Assembly: GCA_947463915.1 (NCBI GenBank)
Contig: CANHVO010000018.1
Location: forward strand, 1-41,696
Length of the DNA: 41,696 bases
Direction: 5' to 3'
Source of the DNA: Planctomycetaceae bacterium
Lineage (GTDB): Bacteria > Planctomycetota > Planctomycetia > Pirellulales > Pirellulaceae
The translations under genes were made by a program, and so were the position numbers. Shown one piece after another: positions 30,877-40,194 of this stretch. The notes under the pieces were generated by a model. It worked only from the letters and a program-made list of their open reading frames with translations, was not told the DNA's origin and searched no databases. Every line of letters starts with the position of its first letter. Position 1 is the first letter of the stretch.

Positions 30877-33800
30877 TTACGGGGTCATCAAAAATTCATC
30901 GAGGTTTAGTACCACGTTGCAAATCGTAGTCCATGTTGCAAGCTCAACGGCATCGATACTTGGAGGCAACGGGCCGATAGGATCGGTTGCAAGTTTGTTT
31001 GCCCGATCCAACTCGGTCGAAAGTTCGGTTCGCGTTTCATGAAGCAGTTTCAACATGGCTTCGGTTTCGCGAGCGATCGGACGGCGCGAGAGAGTCAGTT
31101 CGAAAATGCGTTCGATTCGCTCCTCCTCTGTTGCGGTGGGCAGATCGTAAAGCACGATGCGTCTCGCAAGTCCCTGAGCAGCTTCCACGTAAGCAGGATC
31201 ATTGAGCGTGACGAGGGCTTGCAAGGGGGTGTTGGTTCGATCTCGTTTCAATACGCAGACTTCTCGATTCGGGGCATCGAATGTAGCCATCGAAGGGTAC
31301 GGATTGGAACGACGCCAGAGGGTGTAGAGTCCTCGACGGAAGCGATCTTCCCCTTTGCTCGTGTCCCAGTCGGTCTTGCCACCAAAGGCGGCCGTTAAGC
31401 CGAGGGAGGGTTGCGGCGGCCGAGCGGGTGGACCGTAGAGACGTTGAGAGAGCAGGCCAGCGGATGCGAGGGCCATGTCACGGACCTGTTCGGCAGTCAC
31501 TCGAAAACGCGGACCACGAGAAACGAAAACGTTGTCCGGATCCTCTTCGTAACGCTTCGGTGAGACGTACGATCGTTGCTGGTAGGCTGCAGAAAGAACG
31601 ATGTTGCGAATGAAGCGTTTGGTGTCCCAGCCGTTGCGAATGAGATCCATCGCCAAAAAGTCGAGCAATTCTGGATTGCTCGGCAAGTCACCCTGTGAGC
31701 CAAACTCCTCGCTGGTTCGAACGATGCCGACACCGAAGAAGTTCTCCCAATACCGATTGGCAATGACGCGAGCTGTGAGTGGGTTGTCGGATTGCATCAA
31801 CCATCGAGCGAACTCCAATCGGTCCATTTTTGGAGCACTGCCGCTCGCGTTCGTCGGCTTCCAAGCATGAAAGGCTTTCGGCACATCGGCGGAGACGAGA
31901 TCGCCTTTGACTTTGTAATTGCCACGAATCTGAACGTGTGTTTGTCGAAGTTTGTCCGGTTCTACTTCGCTCAGAATGGGAACGGTGGTTATCGGCTTGA
32001 TTTCAGCCAGCTTCTTGCTAAGCGAATCACGTGAGATACGAAGCGGTTGCCTACCGGGTGCAATCGTGGAAACGTAAAACAAATGCAACGAATCTTGATC
32101 GGCCTTGGAGAGAGACACGGGATCTTGAGAAAGGAGTCGGACGATGTTGGACGGCAAGCCAATCATGCGCTCGGCGCGATCGTCCGTTGTAAAGCCGATA
32201 CCGAAACTGGCCAAGACGGCTCGGCGGTACGTTGATTCGAACTTGAGCGTCAAACGCAGCGTCGCTCCGCCTGCCCACGCTTTTTCTTGGACGAGTTCTT
32301 TTAGTTTGCTAGAGTCGAGAGAGAGGTTCAGTTGATGTGGTTGATTGACGGCTCCGCCTACTGCCCACCCCGATTTGGCATCCGCATCGATTGCATTGCT
32401 TGCAGGAAAATTCTCTTGGGAGTAATCAGCGTTCGCGAGTTTGATTGGCAACATGATAGCAGGTTGAATGTCGATGGATTGACTTGCTTTGGGCTTATCC
32501 AATTGCGATTCCCAAAGAGTCTTTCGGTCCTCACTCAAGATGGATAACTTCGCGCCGTCCAGTCGGCCGCCAACGTCTCCATCGGTTCGATTCCAAACGA
32601 CGATTTTGTCGATGGTGACCGCTTTTCCGAGGTCCACTTCCCACCATGGATTGCTGCTAATGGCGGTGTGCGTGGTTGAGTTGTCGGGATACTTTCCTGA
32701 TGTGTTGCCATCGACGGCCCGTTCTGCTTTGCCTTCGAAGTCGGTGGTGCTTTGCGTGGCAGCGGCACCTTTTGAAACAACTTCATCGCGTGAAAAAACT
32801 TGCACTTCAGCGAGCGAAAGGATTTTGTTTTCACCAAACAATTCGATGCGAACGAATCTTCCGCTGGTCGATTGTTCGGCGGGGTTGAATAGGGATGCCG
32901 AGACGTTGGTCAGCACGAAGTTGCCATCGCCGATGGCGGCTCCTCCGTTTGGCAACGAAGGATCGGGGATGCTTTGAATTTGAAGTCCCGATAATGTATC
33001 GACGGGCACATTGCTTGGGACGGCCCATTCAAAAGTGTAGGTATCTTTGTCGGCGACGGTATCCACTTTGAGATTGCCATTTTCTTGGATTGCAATCGAT
33101 GATTTCGAAGTCGCAGCGGCGGATTCAAGTTTTGCGGGCTGCCATAGAATAGGCTCGCGAAGCGTTTGAGCCCAACCGAGTTGTTCAGGAAGAAGCGACT
33201 CGTCCGGAGTACCCAACGCTAACTCGACTTTGGAGAGTTCTTTTTGCCATTCTTGCTGATCGCGGCGTTGTTCGTGGGTATACCATTTGAGGGTTGGGCT
33301 CTCGTCACCTCGGTCCGCGTCTTTGGTTTGATTGAGAATAGCGAAGACTTGAAAGTACTCTTTTTGTGTGATCGGATCAAATTTGTGGGTATGGCATTGA
33401 GCGCATCCCATTGTGACTCCCATCCAAACGGCCATGGTCGTATTCACTCGGTCGATCACGGCAACGTTTCGAAATTCCTCGTCGTTCGTCCCCCCTTCGT
33501 TATTGGTCAACGTATTTCGGTGGAAGGCAGTGGCTACGAGTTGTTCATCTGAGGGGTTGGGGAGCAGGTCGCCAGCAAGTTGTTCGATCGTAAACTGATC
33601 GAATGGCATTCCGTCGTTGATGGCTTTGATAACCCAATCTCGATAGGCCCAAATGGTTCTAGGTGGATCGTCTGCATAGCCAGCTGAATCAGCGTATCGA
33701 GCCAGGTCTAGCCATTTGCGGCCCCAGTGTTCACCGAAGGCAGGTGACGCCAACAGCTCGTCGACTAGTCGCTCATAAGCCAATACCGTCGTGTCGGATT

Positions 33801-34428
33801 GAAATGCCTTTTGTTGCTCGAGGGTTGGCGGCAGGCCTGTTAGATCGAGTGAAAGGCGGCGGAGCAAGGTGTTGCGGTCAGCTTTCGGCGTAGGGGCCCA
33901 TCCCCTTTCTTCGAGCTTTTTCAAAATGTGCAAATCGATTGGTGAGCCTTGCCAATCGGGATAGAGATGCATCGAATCGCTGACCTCGAGTTTCGAGTCT
34001 TTGATTTGATCGAACGACCAATGTTTGGTGTATTCAGCTCCAGACGCGACCCATCTTTTGAACAGGTCGATTTCACGTTCCGTCAGTTTGGCACCAAAAT
34101 GAGGCGGCGGCATTCGCTCTGCTTCATCGGTGGAAGTGATCCGTCGAATCATTTCGGACTCTGAAAGGTTTTTAGGCACGATAGCTTTGGCGCCGGATTC
34201 GGCCGGGGCCGTAGCTAGCGAGAATTCGTGCAAACGCAATCCAGATTCAACATGAGCTTCATCAGGGCCGTGACAAGCGAAACAGCGATTCGAAAGGACA
34301 GGTCGGATTTCGGTTTTGAAATCAACGGCTGCTGCTGATTCAGGCGAATCGCATTCACCGAATTTGCCATAAGAGAATAGCAGTACCGTAACCAAAACAA
34401 GCTGAGAGGGAGGGAACGTGAGTCGCAT
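30877..34428 (-). CDS. PSCyt1/DUF1549/DUF1553 protein with F5/8-type discoidin domain
   Basis: With the ATG at 34428 the product is 1183 residues with a signal peptide (MRLTFPPSQLVLVTVLLFSYG). Domain order is a planctomycete cytochrome module with CFACH at 49-53 (PSCyt1), DUF1549 (DLTGLPPTLEQQKAF, ARYADSAGYADDPPR), a middle sugar-binding-like insert, and DUF1553 (NPLTARVIANRYWENFFG, RDMALASAGLLSQRLYGP, NTPLQALVTLNDPAYVEAAQ). The insert holds a discoidin domain (ATQSTTDFEGKAERAVDGN, then NPWWEVDLGKAVTIDKIVVW) that would bind carbohydrate. A second CxxCH-like site, CAQCHTHKF, lies in DUF1549. A longer frame to 34788 crosses the Wza-like gene end and is rejected. The partner is the DUF1501 gene. 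Confidence 0.93.
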   Translation of the reverse strand: MRLTFPPSQLVLVTVLLFSYGKFGECDSPESAAAVDFKTEIRPVLSNRCFACHGPDEAHVESGLRLHEFSLATAPAESGAKAIVPKNLSESEMIRRITSTDEAERMPPPHFGAKLTEREIDLFKRWVASGAEYTKHWSFDQIKDSKLEVSDSMHLYPDWQGSPIDLHILKKLEERGWAPTPKADRNTLLRRLSLDLTGLPPTLEQQKAFQSDTTVLAYERLVDELLASPAFGEHWGRKWLDLARYADSAGYADDPPRTIWAYRDWVIKAINDGMPFDQFTIEQLAGDLLPNPSDEQLVATAFHRNTLTNNEGGTNDEEFRNVAVIDRVNTTMAVWMGVTMGCAQCHTHKFDPITQKEYFQVFAILNQTKDADRGDESPTLKWYTHEQRRDQQEWQKELSKVELALGTPDESLLPEQLGWAQTLREPILWQPAKLESAAATSKSSIAIQENGNLKVDTVADKDTYTFEWAVPSNVPVDTLSGLQIQSIPDPSLPNGGAAIGDGNFVLTNVSASLFNPAEQSTSGRFVRIELFGENKILSLAEVQVFSRDEVVSKGAAATQSTTDFEGKAERAVDGNTSGKYPDNSTTHTAISSNPWWEVDLGKAVTIDKIVVWNRTDGDVGGRLDGAKLSILSEDRKTLWESQLDKPKASQSIDIQPAIMLPIKLANADYSQENFPASNAIDADAKSGWAVGGAVNQPHQLNLSLDSSKLKELVQEKAWAGGATLRLTLKFESTYRRAVLASFGIGFTTDDRAERMIGLPSNIVRLLSQDPVSLSKADQDSLHLFYVSTIAPGRQPLRISRDSLSKKLAEIKPITTVPILSEVEPDKLRQTHVQIRGNYKVKGDLVSADVPKAFHAWKPTNASGSAPKMDRLEFARWLMQSDNPLTARVIANRYWENFFGVGIVRTSEEFGSQGDLPSNPELLDFLAMDLIRNGWDTKRFIRNIVLSAAYQQRSYVSPKRYEEDPDNVFVSRGPRFRVTAEQVRDMALASAGLLSQRLYGPPARPPQPSLGLTAAFGGKTDWDTSKGEDRFRRGLYTLWRRSNPYPSMATFDAPNREVCVLKRDRTNTPLQALVTLNDPAYVEAAQGLARRIVLYDLPTATEEERIERIFELTLSRRPIARETEAMLKLLHETRTELSTELDRANKLATDPIGPLPPSIDAVELATWTTICNVVLNLDEFLMTP

Positions 34429-34540
34429 GAGGATGCTTGGGAGGGGCCTTGATAGCGTTAGGAGCAAAAAAGGTAGACCATCATTATAGCAACTGCGAAT
34501 GTCGAATACGCCATGAAATTGCCAGATCGCGCATGGGAAC

Positions 34541-34571
34541 AAAAAAAGGGCTCTCGTTTCCGAAAGCCCTT
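34541..34571 (-). terminator. Rho-independent terminator with GAAA tetraloop
   Basis: On the minus strand a 10-bp stem (AGGGCTTTCG with CGAGAGCCCT, one G-T wobble) closes a GAAA loop and is followed by seven Ts (34541-34547 on the plus strand). It lies 35-64 bases beyond the stop of the Wza-like gene, as expected for ending that transcript. The plus strand also ends in a T-run (34570-34574), so it may work in both directions. Confidence 0.88.
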
Positions 34572-34604
34572 TTTCTATTGATTCGCTGGAATTGGCAAGC
34601 TCTA

Positions 34605-35996
34605 CTAGCGTTGTTGGAAAAGCTGCGTGATTCCGTAGGTGAAGAACGCGAACATTCCGAAGTTGACGGCCTCTTCTACGGGCTTGTATCTGAGGATCAG
34701 CGTATCGCCTGGCTGAATGAGAGGTCGTTCTCGCGGGTCCTGAGCTGCTTTGGCTAAGTCGACTGCAATGGTGATTTGACCGTTGCATGGTGTCTTTCGC
34801 AGGATGAAGAGCTCACCTGGTGGAATCGTGTACTGCTGAATCCCGAATCCGCCACCACCAGCGCCACCATTGGCTTGACTTCCAATTCCTTGGCCTGCGA
34901 TACCCATCGCACCCAGGACATCCAGGTCATAGTCACGAGGAATCAACCATTCTCCGCCGTGAAGTAACCCACCAGTGTAGAAAACTTCTGCTTCACGCGA
35001 CTCGATGTAGACCACGTCACCTTCATCAAGAACAATGTCTTCTGTTCGGAAGGCTGGGATGACTCCAGCTGGTAATCGCATTGGAATCTTGAGAATGCTT
35101 GGGTCATCAGGAATTGGTGGTGGGCATCCGCAAGGATCAGGATTGGCATAGTACTGAGCATAGAACTGCTGAATGAACTCATCCCGCTTCTTTTGGTCAG
35201 CTTTACCTGCTCGAAGGATCTTGATCTCGTTCTTTGCATTGATTCCTGGCAAGCCACCAGATGCCATCAAGGCATGGAGAACGTCGTTCTTGTAAGCGTC
35301 AAGCTTGATCATACTGCCAGCAGCACTTTGGTCTGAGCCGCGTAGGTACGAGCCCTTTGCACCTCCGCCACCTTGCTGGGACTGTCGTTCCGCACCGACG
35401 TCTTGCCGCACAACAACAACATTGTATTGTCGTTCTTTCAGCATGGTAACGATAGGGTGAAGCTTTTCAGGATTGGTGATCACGCGAGCATCCAAGTATG
35501 CTTTTCGAATGAGCTCGGTGACTTGCTCCAGCGTCATCCCTTGGACCTTGACAGGTCTTATGGAGGGAAGCGCAATGGTACCATTCTCTTGAACAACGAT
35601 GGGATACCCAATCGATGGATCAAGAGTACTGTCTTCCTTGGGGAAGTTCACCGGTGGTGGCTCAGGAACCTTATCCGTGGACGAATACGGCAGTACGCCT
35701 TCGATATAGATACCGAGAATGTCACCCTTGTCGATCAAGTATTGACGAGGAGGTTCCTGTGTCAATCTCGATGGATCCAACGGTACCAGATTGTTCTTGG
35801 AGGCCGCGAGGAACTGTGGTGGCAATCGGCGGACCGGGATGCCAGCTAGGGGTTGAGTCAATGAAGTGCAGCCGACATTCATTGCGCCTGCAGCCATCAA
35901 ACTCGCCAGAGAGAACGATTTGAAGAGGCGAGTCAAGATGCGACCCCCCTTTTGTGTTGATTGGACGAGCGTCATTGGATTCCATTCCATAGACAT
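34605..35996 (-). CDS. Wza-like polysaccharide export outer-membrane lipoprotein
   Basis: This is an outer-membrane polysaccharide export (Poly_export/SLBB) protein of 463 residues. The ATG at 35996 has GAGG 8 bases upstream; the frame runs on to 36251 with no protein-like content. A signal with a lipobox-like NVGC places the acylated Cys at 43, with a non-ideal -3 residue. The export domain opens with YLIDKGDILGIYIEGVLP. An SLBB-like segment follows (GTIALPSIRPVKVQGMTLEQVTELIRKAYLD), then a second export-type region (ILDEGDVVYIESREAEVFYTGG). The C-terminus (EAVNFGMFAFFTYGITQLFQQR) fits the Wza helix that spans the outer membrane. A Gly-rich insert (ANGGAGGGGFG) is a local oddity. It probably forms the exit pore for the polymer made by the divergent genes. 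Confidence 0.88.
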   Translation of the reverse strand: MSMEWNPMTLVQSTQKGGRILTRLFKSFSLASLMAAGAMNVGCTSLTQPLAGIPVRRLPPQFLAASKNNLVPLDPSRLTQEPPRQYLIDKGDILGIYIEGVLPYSSTDKVPEPPPVNFPKEDSTLDPSIGYPIVVQENGTIALPSIRPVKVQGMTLEQVTELIRKAYLDARVITNPEKLHPIVTMLKERQYNVVVVRQDVGAERQSQQGGGGAKGSYLRGSDQSAAGSMIKLDAYKNDVLHALMASGGLPGINAKNEIKILRAGKADQKKRDEFIQQFYAQYYANPDPCGCPPPIPDDPSILKIPMRLPAGVIPAFRTEDIVLDEGDVVYIESREAEVFYTGGLLHGGEWLIPRDYDLDVLGAMGIAGQGIGSQANGGAGGGGFGIQQYTIPPGELFILRKTPCNGQITIAVDLAKAAQDPRERPLIQPGDTLILRYKPVEEAVNFGMFAFFTYGITQLFQQR

Positions 35997-36108
35997 GATA
36001 GTTACCTCGTTCGCCATTTGGCGTAGATACTTGATGAATGCAGTTTGTATTTGTATTTGTCTGTGCTTTCGCACATTCAAAAAAATTTTGAAGCGAATAC
36101 GGTTTGGT

Positions 36109-36816
36109 TTACTGAGGCGAATAAATGATTTCTGCGGGCCCCTGTTCGATAGAAACAGGAATTCCCGATGCGTCTCCAATGTAACTCTTCTCTCCCCCGT
36201 AGATCTCCGTCGGGAACCCTTGCGTCGACACAATTGCTTGTGGTCGGCCATTGGGAACAGCCGATTGTGCGATAGGATACATTCCGCTGCTGGACGTATT
36301 TAGCAGGCCGTGTTGAGCGTACTGCTGTTGAATGCTCGAAGAGGTCTGGATTTGAGTCCAGTTCCCAATCCCATCTTCTTCCGCAGCCCGCGCTCCATGT
36401 GGAAATCCTGAATACCATGCTGCCACGCGTGCTTGCCCCTCGCACGACTGGTACTTCCACCCCCAGTATTCACGAGGAGGGAAGGCTGGCGTGCAACCTG
36501 ATCCGCCATCAGCCACTTCCATGTAGCCTGCTTTGAATCCCTGCGAGAATTCTCGCAGATATTTTTCATTGCAAAAATGGTGCTTTCGGCGATGCCAAGC
36601 TTTCGCTGCCGCCGACTTGTTTCGATGCCCCATCATGGTCTCGTTCCAAAACCCGTTGTATTTCCAGGTATTGTTCAAGCCCGTGAAAGCTGAGCATCCG
36701 GCGAACGGCACGATCGCAGACGAAGCGAGCAATAACAAAGACAATCGTTTCTTAACAAGCTCGCGCCAGCCACGCTTTTTATGCGAATTTGCTGTATCAA
36801 TACGTTTGACGGACAT
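36109..36816 (-). CDS. Lipoprotein beside the Wza-like gene, function unknown
   Basis: The 235-residue product has a signal peptide and a good lipobox FAGC (Cys41), so it is probably anchored in the outer or inner membrane. GGGGGG lies 6 bases before the ATG. The mature part opens with NNTWKYNGFWNETMMGHRNKSAAAKAWHRRKHHFC, then has a Gly/Tyr/Trp-rich portion (EYWGWKYQSCEGQARVAAWYSGFPHGARAAEEDG). It ends in a Ser/Gln/Gly-rich, disordered tail. Similar small lipoproteins occur beside planctomycete export loci in my recollection, but I know no assigned function. It is 112 bases upstream of the Wza-like gene on the same strand and probably helps that pore. Confidence 0.78.
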   Translation of the reverse strand: MSVKRIDTANSHKKRGWRELVKKRLSLLLLASSAIVPFAGCSAFTGLNNTWKYNGFWNETMMGHRNKSAAAKAWHRRKHHFCNEKYLREFSQGFKAGYMEVADGGSGCTPAFPPREYWGWKYQSCEGQARVAAWYSGFPHGARAAEEDGIGNWTQIQTSSSIQQQYAQHGLLNTSSSGMYPIAQSAVPNGRPQAIVSTQGFPTEIYGGEKSYIGDASGIPVSIEQGPAEIIYSPQ

Positions 36817-37161
36817 TCCGATCCCCCCAAAATGTTTGCTAGATGTGGGAAGTTCTGTTCAAGCTAGACCGCTGGATAGTCCATCGATCCCGTGGCACAT
36901 ACTCCCTCTGTTGGTTATCGGATATGAGAGCGGTAGGAATTTAACGAATATACCCATAATGGCGGTTTCAACGGTTTTAGCCAGCGTTAAGATTGGCGCG
37001 AATATGCGTTTTACGACGGTCAACCACAAGTGCCTTTTTCAATCCATTGCGAATCGAATTGATTGTTTTCGATTTCAAGCTGCGAGCTAGTACAATCGGA
37101 CTAGCCGAGCTCCCCGGTTCGTTGGGGGATTTGTGGCGATGTCCCAAGTTCTAATGGTCGA
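36817..37161. other. 345-bp divergent promoter region of the export locus
   Basis: The region separates the leftward lipoprotein/Wza-like genes from the rightward polymerase gene, so promoters for both must lie here or start inside it. TATATT (minus strand, near 36950) and TACAAT (plus strand, near 37092) could be -10 elements, but neither has a good -35. No coding frame is credible and no repeat was found. Confidence 0.5.
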
Positions 37162-39981
37162 ATGTCTCCGATGCCAATTCGAGGGGAAGTAAAAACTGAA
37201 AAGCGGCTGAGTCTATGGGCTCCCTCACATTCAAGGGGCACCGAAAAACCTTGGCAGGCAAGCGACGTTTCTGAATGGCTCCTCCGATTCGGTGTTTTGG
37301 CTTTGATCGTCGCATTGCCGTGGCACTTCGGTAGCGTTCATTGGTATTCGCAATACGCTCTAGGATGGTCAGGAGTTGCACTCTGTATCGGAGTCGTTTT
37401 GCATTGCTTCGTCTGTTTTCTCAACAAGTCAGGAAACCTCAGTGTTCCGTGGTTGACTTGGGTGTTCATTGGACTTGGATTAGCGGCTTGGGTTCAATCT
37501 AGGCCAGCATTTACCTGGCAAGGGACTGAGCTAGCGCCCCCCTCCGTTCAAATGCAACGCTGGGCGCTAGGACTATCTGAAGCACCAAACGCAGCTCAAA
37601 GCTCGATGCCTATAACGGAACGTTCCAACCCTGATGACTCTTCCATAGGAGACTTGCCATGCGATCTCAAGGGCGTGCCGGAATCCGAGCGTACTTTGGC
37701 ATGGAGCATTGAGCCTTTGCATACACGCGGGGCTGCCATGTCTCTTTTCTTGTGTGGACTATTTGTATGGATTGGACGAATTGTCTTTTCTGATTCACAT
37801 AAACAGCTTTGGCTTTTTGGTACGTTAACTTTGGCTGGGATTTTGATTTCTTGCGTGGGTATTCAAGGAGCAATCTCATACAATTCGATCAACTTCCTGG
37901 GATTGAGAACAGGCTCGTCGTTTGCAACTTTTGTTTCGAAGAACTCTGCAGGCGGGTTTTTCAATATCTGTATTGCAGGTTGTTTAGGGCTTTTGGGGTG
38001 GACGTTTCTCAATACGCCTCGATCGAGCAAAGACATTCGTTATCGATTTCCTGACAGGAGCGTTGTTTCCAAAATACGAGGATTTGCTGAGGACACTTTG
38101 GCGGATCTCAACACGGCACAAATCGCAACCATGCTGTGCTTGATAGGTATTGTGTCAGCTCTATTGATTAGTCAATGCCGAGGAGCTGCAGTCAGTGCCT
38201 TGGGGGCGATTCTTATCGCCTCAACAGTGGCCAATTCCAAGAGCAACAGTCGTGGAAACTGGGCGATTGCCGTTGCTGTTGTCGCCATTTTTGTCACGTC
38301 TATGATCGTCTTTCAAGTGGATGAAAAAGCCTATGGCAGGCTTGAGAGTCTTTCCGAAATAAATATCGAGAGTGAACTGAGGCAGGGGAGAGCCTATATT
38401 TGGTCTATCGCATGGAAGTCCATGGCCTTCTATGGTTGGTTCGGAAGCGGACTCGGAACATTCCATTTCGCCTATTTGCCCTTCCAACAACCTTCTTCAC
38501 CTGGTTGGTTTTATCATGCCGAAAGTCTTTATGCTCAGTGTGGAGTAGAGCTTGGTTACTTTGGCCTATCGGTTCTGATGGTCGCAATCGCAGCTCTCCT
38601 TTCGAACTTGCAAAAAGCACCTCCACAAGAGAATTGGGGACTTGCCTTCCCCTCCAAACTAGCCGGGACTTACTTGGTCATCAGTCAGGCGCTCCATTCC
38701 TTCGTTGACTTTGCAATCATTTTACCAGCGCTCTTTGTGCCAGCTTGTGTACTCGTTGGGGCTGTCCAAGGGGCTCTATTCAACGCACAAATTACTCCCG
38801 TACGAAAGAGAAGTCGGAGCGGTAGCAAAGAACCAATCAAAGTACTAACGCCAAAGAATTCAAGTTGGCTTCGCAATGGAGTCATCGGCGTCGCAGTCGC
38901 GACAGGCTGTGGCGTAGCCATCGTGTCGCTTTTGGAATCAGTGAAGTCGCTGGCTCGCTCGGATGCAATGGTTGATTGGTCCAAAGAAGAAGAGAAAAAG
39001 TCTCTTGAAGTTCAGTCGCCAGATCGTACAGCGGAACTGGCAAAGATATGGGCTCGCGATACATTAGAGCTGAAGGAAAATCCTATCGCGATGGGGGCGT
39101 TTGCAGATTCCCTGTTATTCGAATACCGAATTGAACAAATGACTGCAACTCAGCCTACAGGTGCATGGGCTGCGTTTTGGAGCAACACATCTCCCGTCTT
39201 GCTCCAGATGGCGTTGGACAAGACTGAAGACCGAATGAAAAAAGGCCAAATCATTGAGTCGGTCGGGGGCGCAAAAGCGATAGAGACTTTAAGTCGTTCT
39301 GCCAATTGGTATGCGATGGGGCAAACCAAATCGCCCCTCGATTGGCGACTCCTGTGGGGAAGATGTTTGACCAACACCCAATGTGACCGAAGCGAGATGG
39401 CGAGATTATTGCCAGCAAGCCTGACTCTTGCTCAGCATAATGCTCAGCAATTGTTGGCTGCTGCGGTGATCTACCGTGACAAAATCGATCAAGTTCAGTT
39501 TGAAGCGGTCTTGGTGCAAGCCATGAAGACCAATCCGGGCTCCGCTATCAATGCAGCAAAACTTCTAGCATTGGAACGCAAGGACAATGAGGTTCCGATA
39601 ACCATGTTTCCACAGCGATATGACATTTTACAAGCGATCGCATCTGAGACATTTACCAAAGTCAATTTTCCAGAAACGCACCGTTTGCTTTGGACGAAAG
39701 CAGCGGAACTAATTGTCCTGGCTCCCATGACACCGCCACGACGAGAAATTTGGCTCGCAGACTGTGCCATCGCCCTCGAAGACGTTGATAAGGAAATTGA
39801 CCATCTTCAAAACGCCATCAGATTCGAATCGAACGACTTTAAACTCCATTTACGCCTAGCGAGTCGATTGATTGAACTTGGCAGAGCTGAGGAAGCAAAG
39901 AAAGTACTCTTGGCACTTCAGCGGATAGATCCGACAAGCAGTGACGTGAAAGCGATTGCTGACCGAATTTCGAAAATTTGA
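37162..39981 (+). CDS. O-antigen ligase/Wzy-like polymerase with TPR-like C-terminal region
   Basis: The 939-residue membrane protein starts with several hydrophobic helices (LLRFGVLALIVALPWHFG, GWSGVALCIGVVLHCFV, WVFIGLGLAAWV). The Wzy_C/O-antigen-ligase core follows, with SLSEINIESELRQGRAYIW then AFYGWFGSGLGTFHFAY and the family's HAESLYAQCGVELGYFG near 450-470. The periplasmic loop with conserved Arg and His typical of these enzymes is present. After the last helix (about 570-600) come some 330 residues of helical repeats of TPR type (AIALEDVDKEIDHLQNAIRFE, LRLASRLIELGRAEEAKKVLLALQRI). TPR-tailed members are known in related bacteria. The probable role is joining repeat units or ligating glycan at the periplasmic face. 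The start could also be the ATG at 37171. Confidence 0.82.
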   Translation: MSPMPIRGEVKTEKRLSLWAPSHSRGTEKPWQASDVSEWLLRFGVLALIVALPWHFGSVHWYSQYALGWSGVALCIGVVLHCFVCFLNKSGNLSVPWLTWVFIGLGLAAWVQSRPAFTWQGTELAPPSVQMQRWALGLSEAPNAAQSSMPITERSNPDDSSIGDLPCDLKGVPESERTLAWSIEPLHTRGAAMSLFLCGLFVWIGRIVFSDSHKQLWLFGTLTLAGILISCVGIQGAISYNSINFLGLRTGSSFATFVSKNSAGGFFNICIAGCLGLLGWTFLNTPRSSKDIRYRFPDRSVVSKIRGFAEDTLADLNTAQIATMLCLIGIVSALLISQCRGAAVSALGAILIASTVANSKSNSRGNWAIAVAVVAIFVTSMIVFQVDEKAYGRLESLSEINIESELRQGRAYIWSIAWKSMAFYGWFGSGLGTFHFAYLPFQQPSSPGWFYHAESLYAQCGVELGYFGLSVLMVAIAALLSNLQKAPPQENWGLAFPSKLAGTYLVISQALHSFVDFAIILPALFVPACVLVGAVQGALFNAQITPVRKRSRSGSKEPIKVLTPKNSSWLRNGVIGVAVATGCGVAIVSLLESVKSLARSDAMVDWSKEEEKKSLEVQSPDRTAELAKIWARDTLELKENPIAMGAFADSLLFEYRIEQMTATQPTGAWAAFWSNTSPVLLQMALDKTEDRMKKGQIIESVGGAKAIETLSRSANWYAMGQTKSPLDWRLLWGRCLTNTQCDRSEMARLLPASLTLAQHNAQQLLAAAVIYRDKIDQVQFEAVLVQAMKTNPGSAINAAKLLALERKDNEVPITMFPQRYDILQAIASETFTKVNFPETHRLLWTKAAELIVLAPMTPPRREIWLADCAIALEDVDKEIDHLQNAIRFESNDFKLHLRLASRLIELGRAEEAKKVLLALQRIDPTSSDVKAIADRISKI

Positions 39982-40194
39982 CCGAACATTTCGAATTCAA
40001 CAACGGAAAAACAGTCAAAAGCCCGCTATCCGCGGAATTCCACATTTACGTTCCAATCCGAACTTAAGCCATTGGCACCGTCACATTTTCTTAAATCTCC
40101 ATTAGAGTGGAGTGTTTGGCTGGAATGATTGCCTCGGTCGCTTAAGATATTAGGACATTGCTTTCGAACAACCTTATCTAATCAAGAAATTTCC

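Noticed and set aside
34429-34788. 120-residue N-terminal extension of the PSCyt protein
   Set aside because: It runs across the terminator and into the end of the Wza-like gene and precedes an excellent signal peptide.
35997-36251. N-terminal extension of the Wza-like protein
   Set aside because: It overlaps the lipoprotein gene, is basic and unlike a signal, while ATG 35996 has a ribosome binding site.
36533-37090. 185-residue plus-strand frame
   Set aside because: It overlaps the lipoprotein gene in antisense and runs through the promoter region with no recognisable content.
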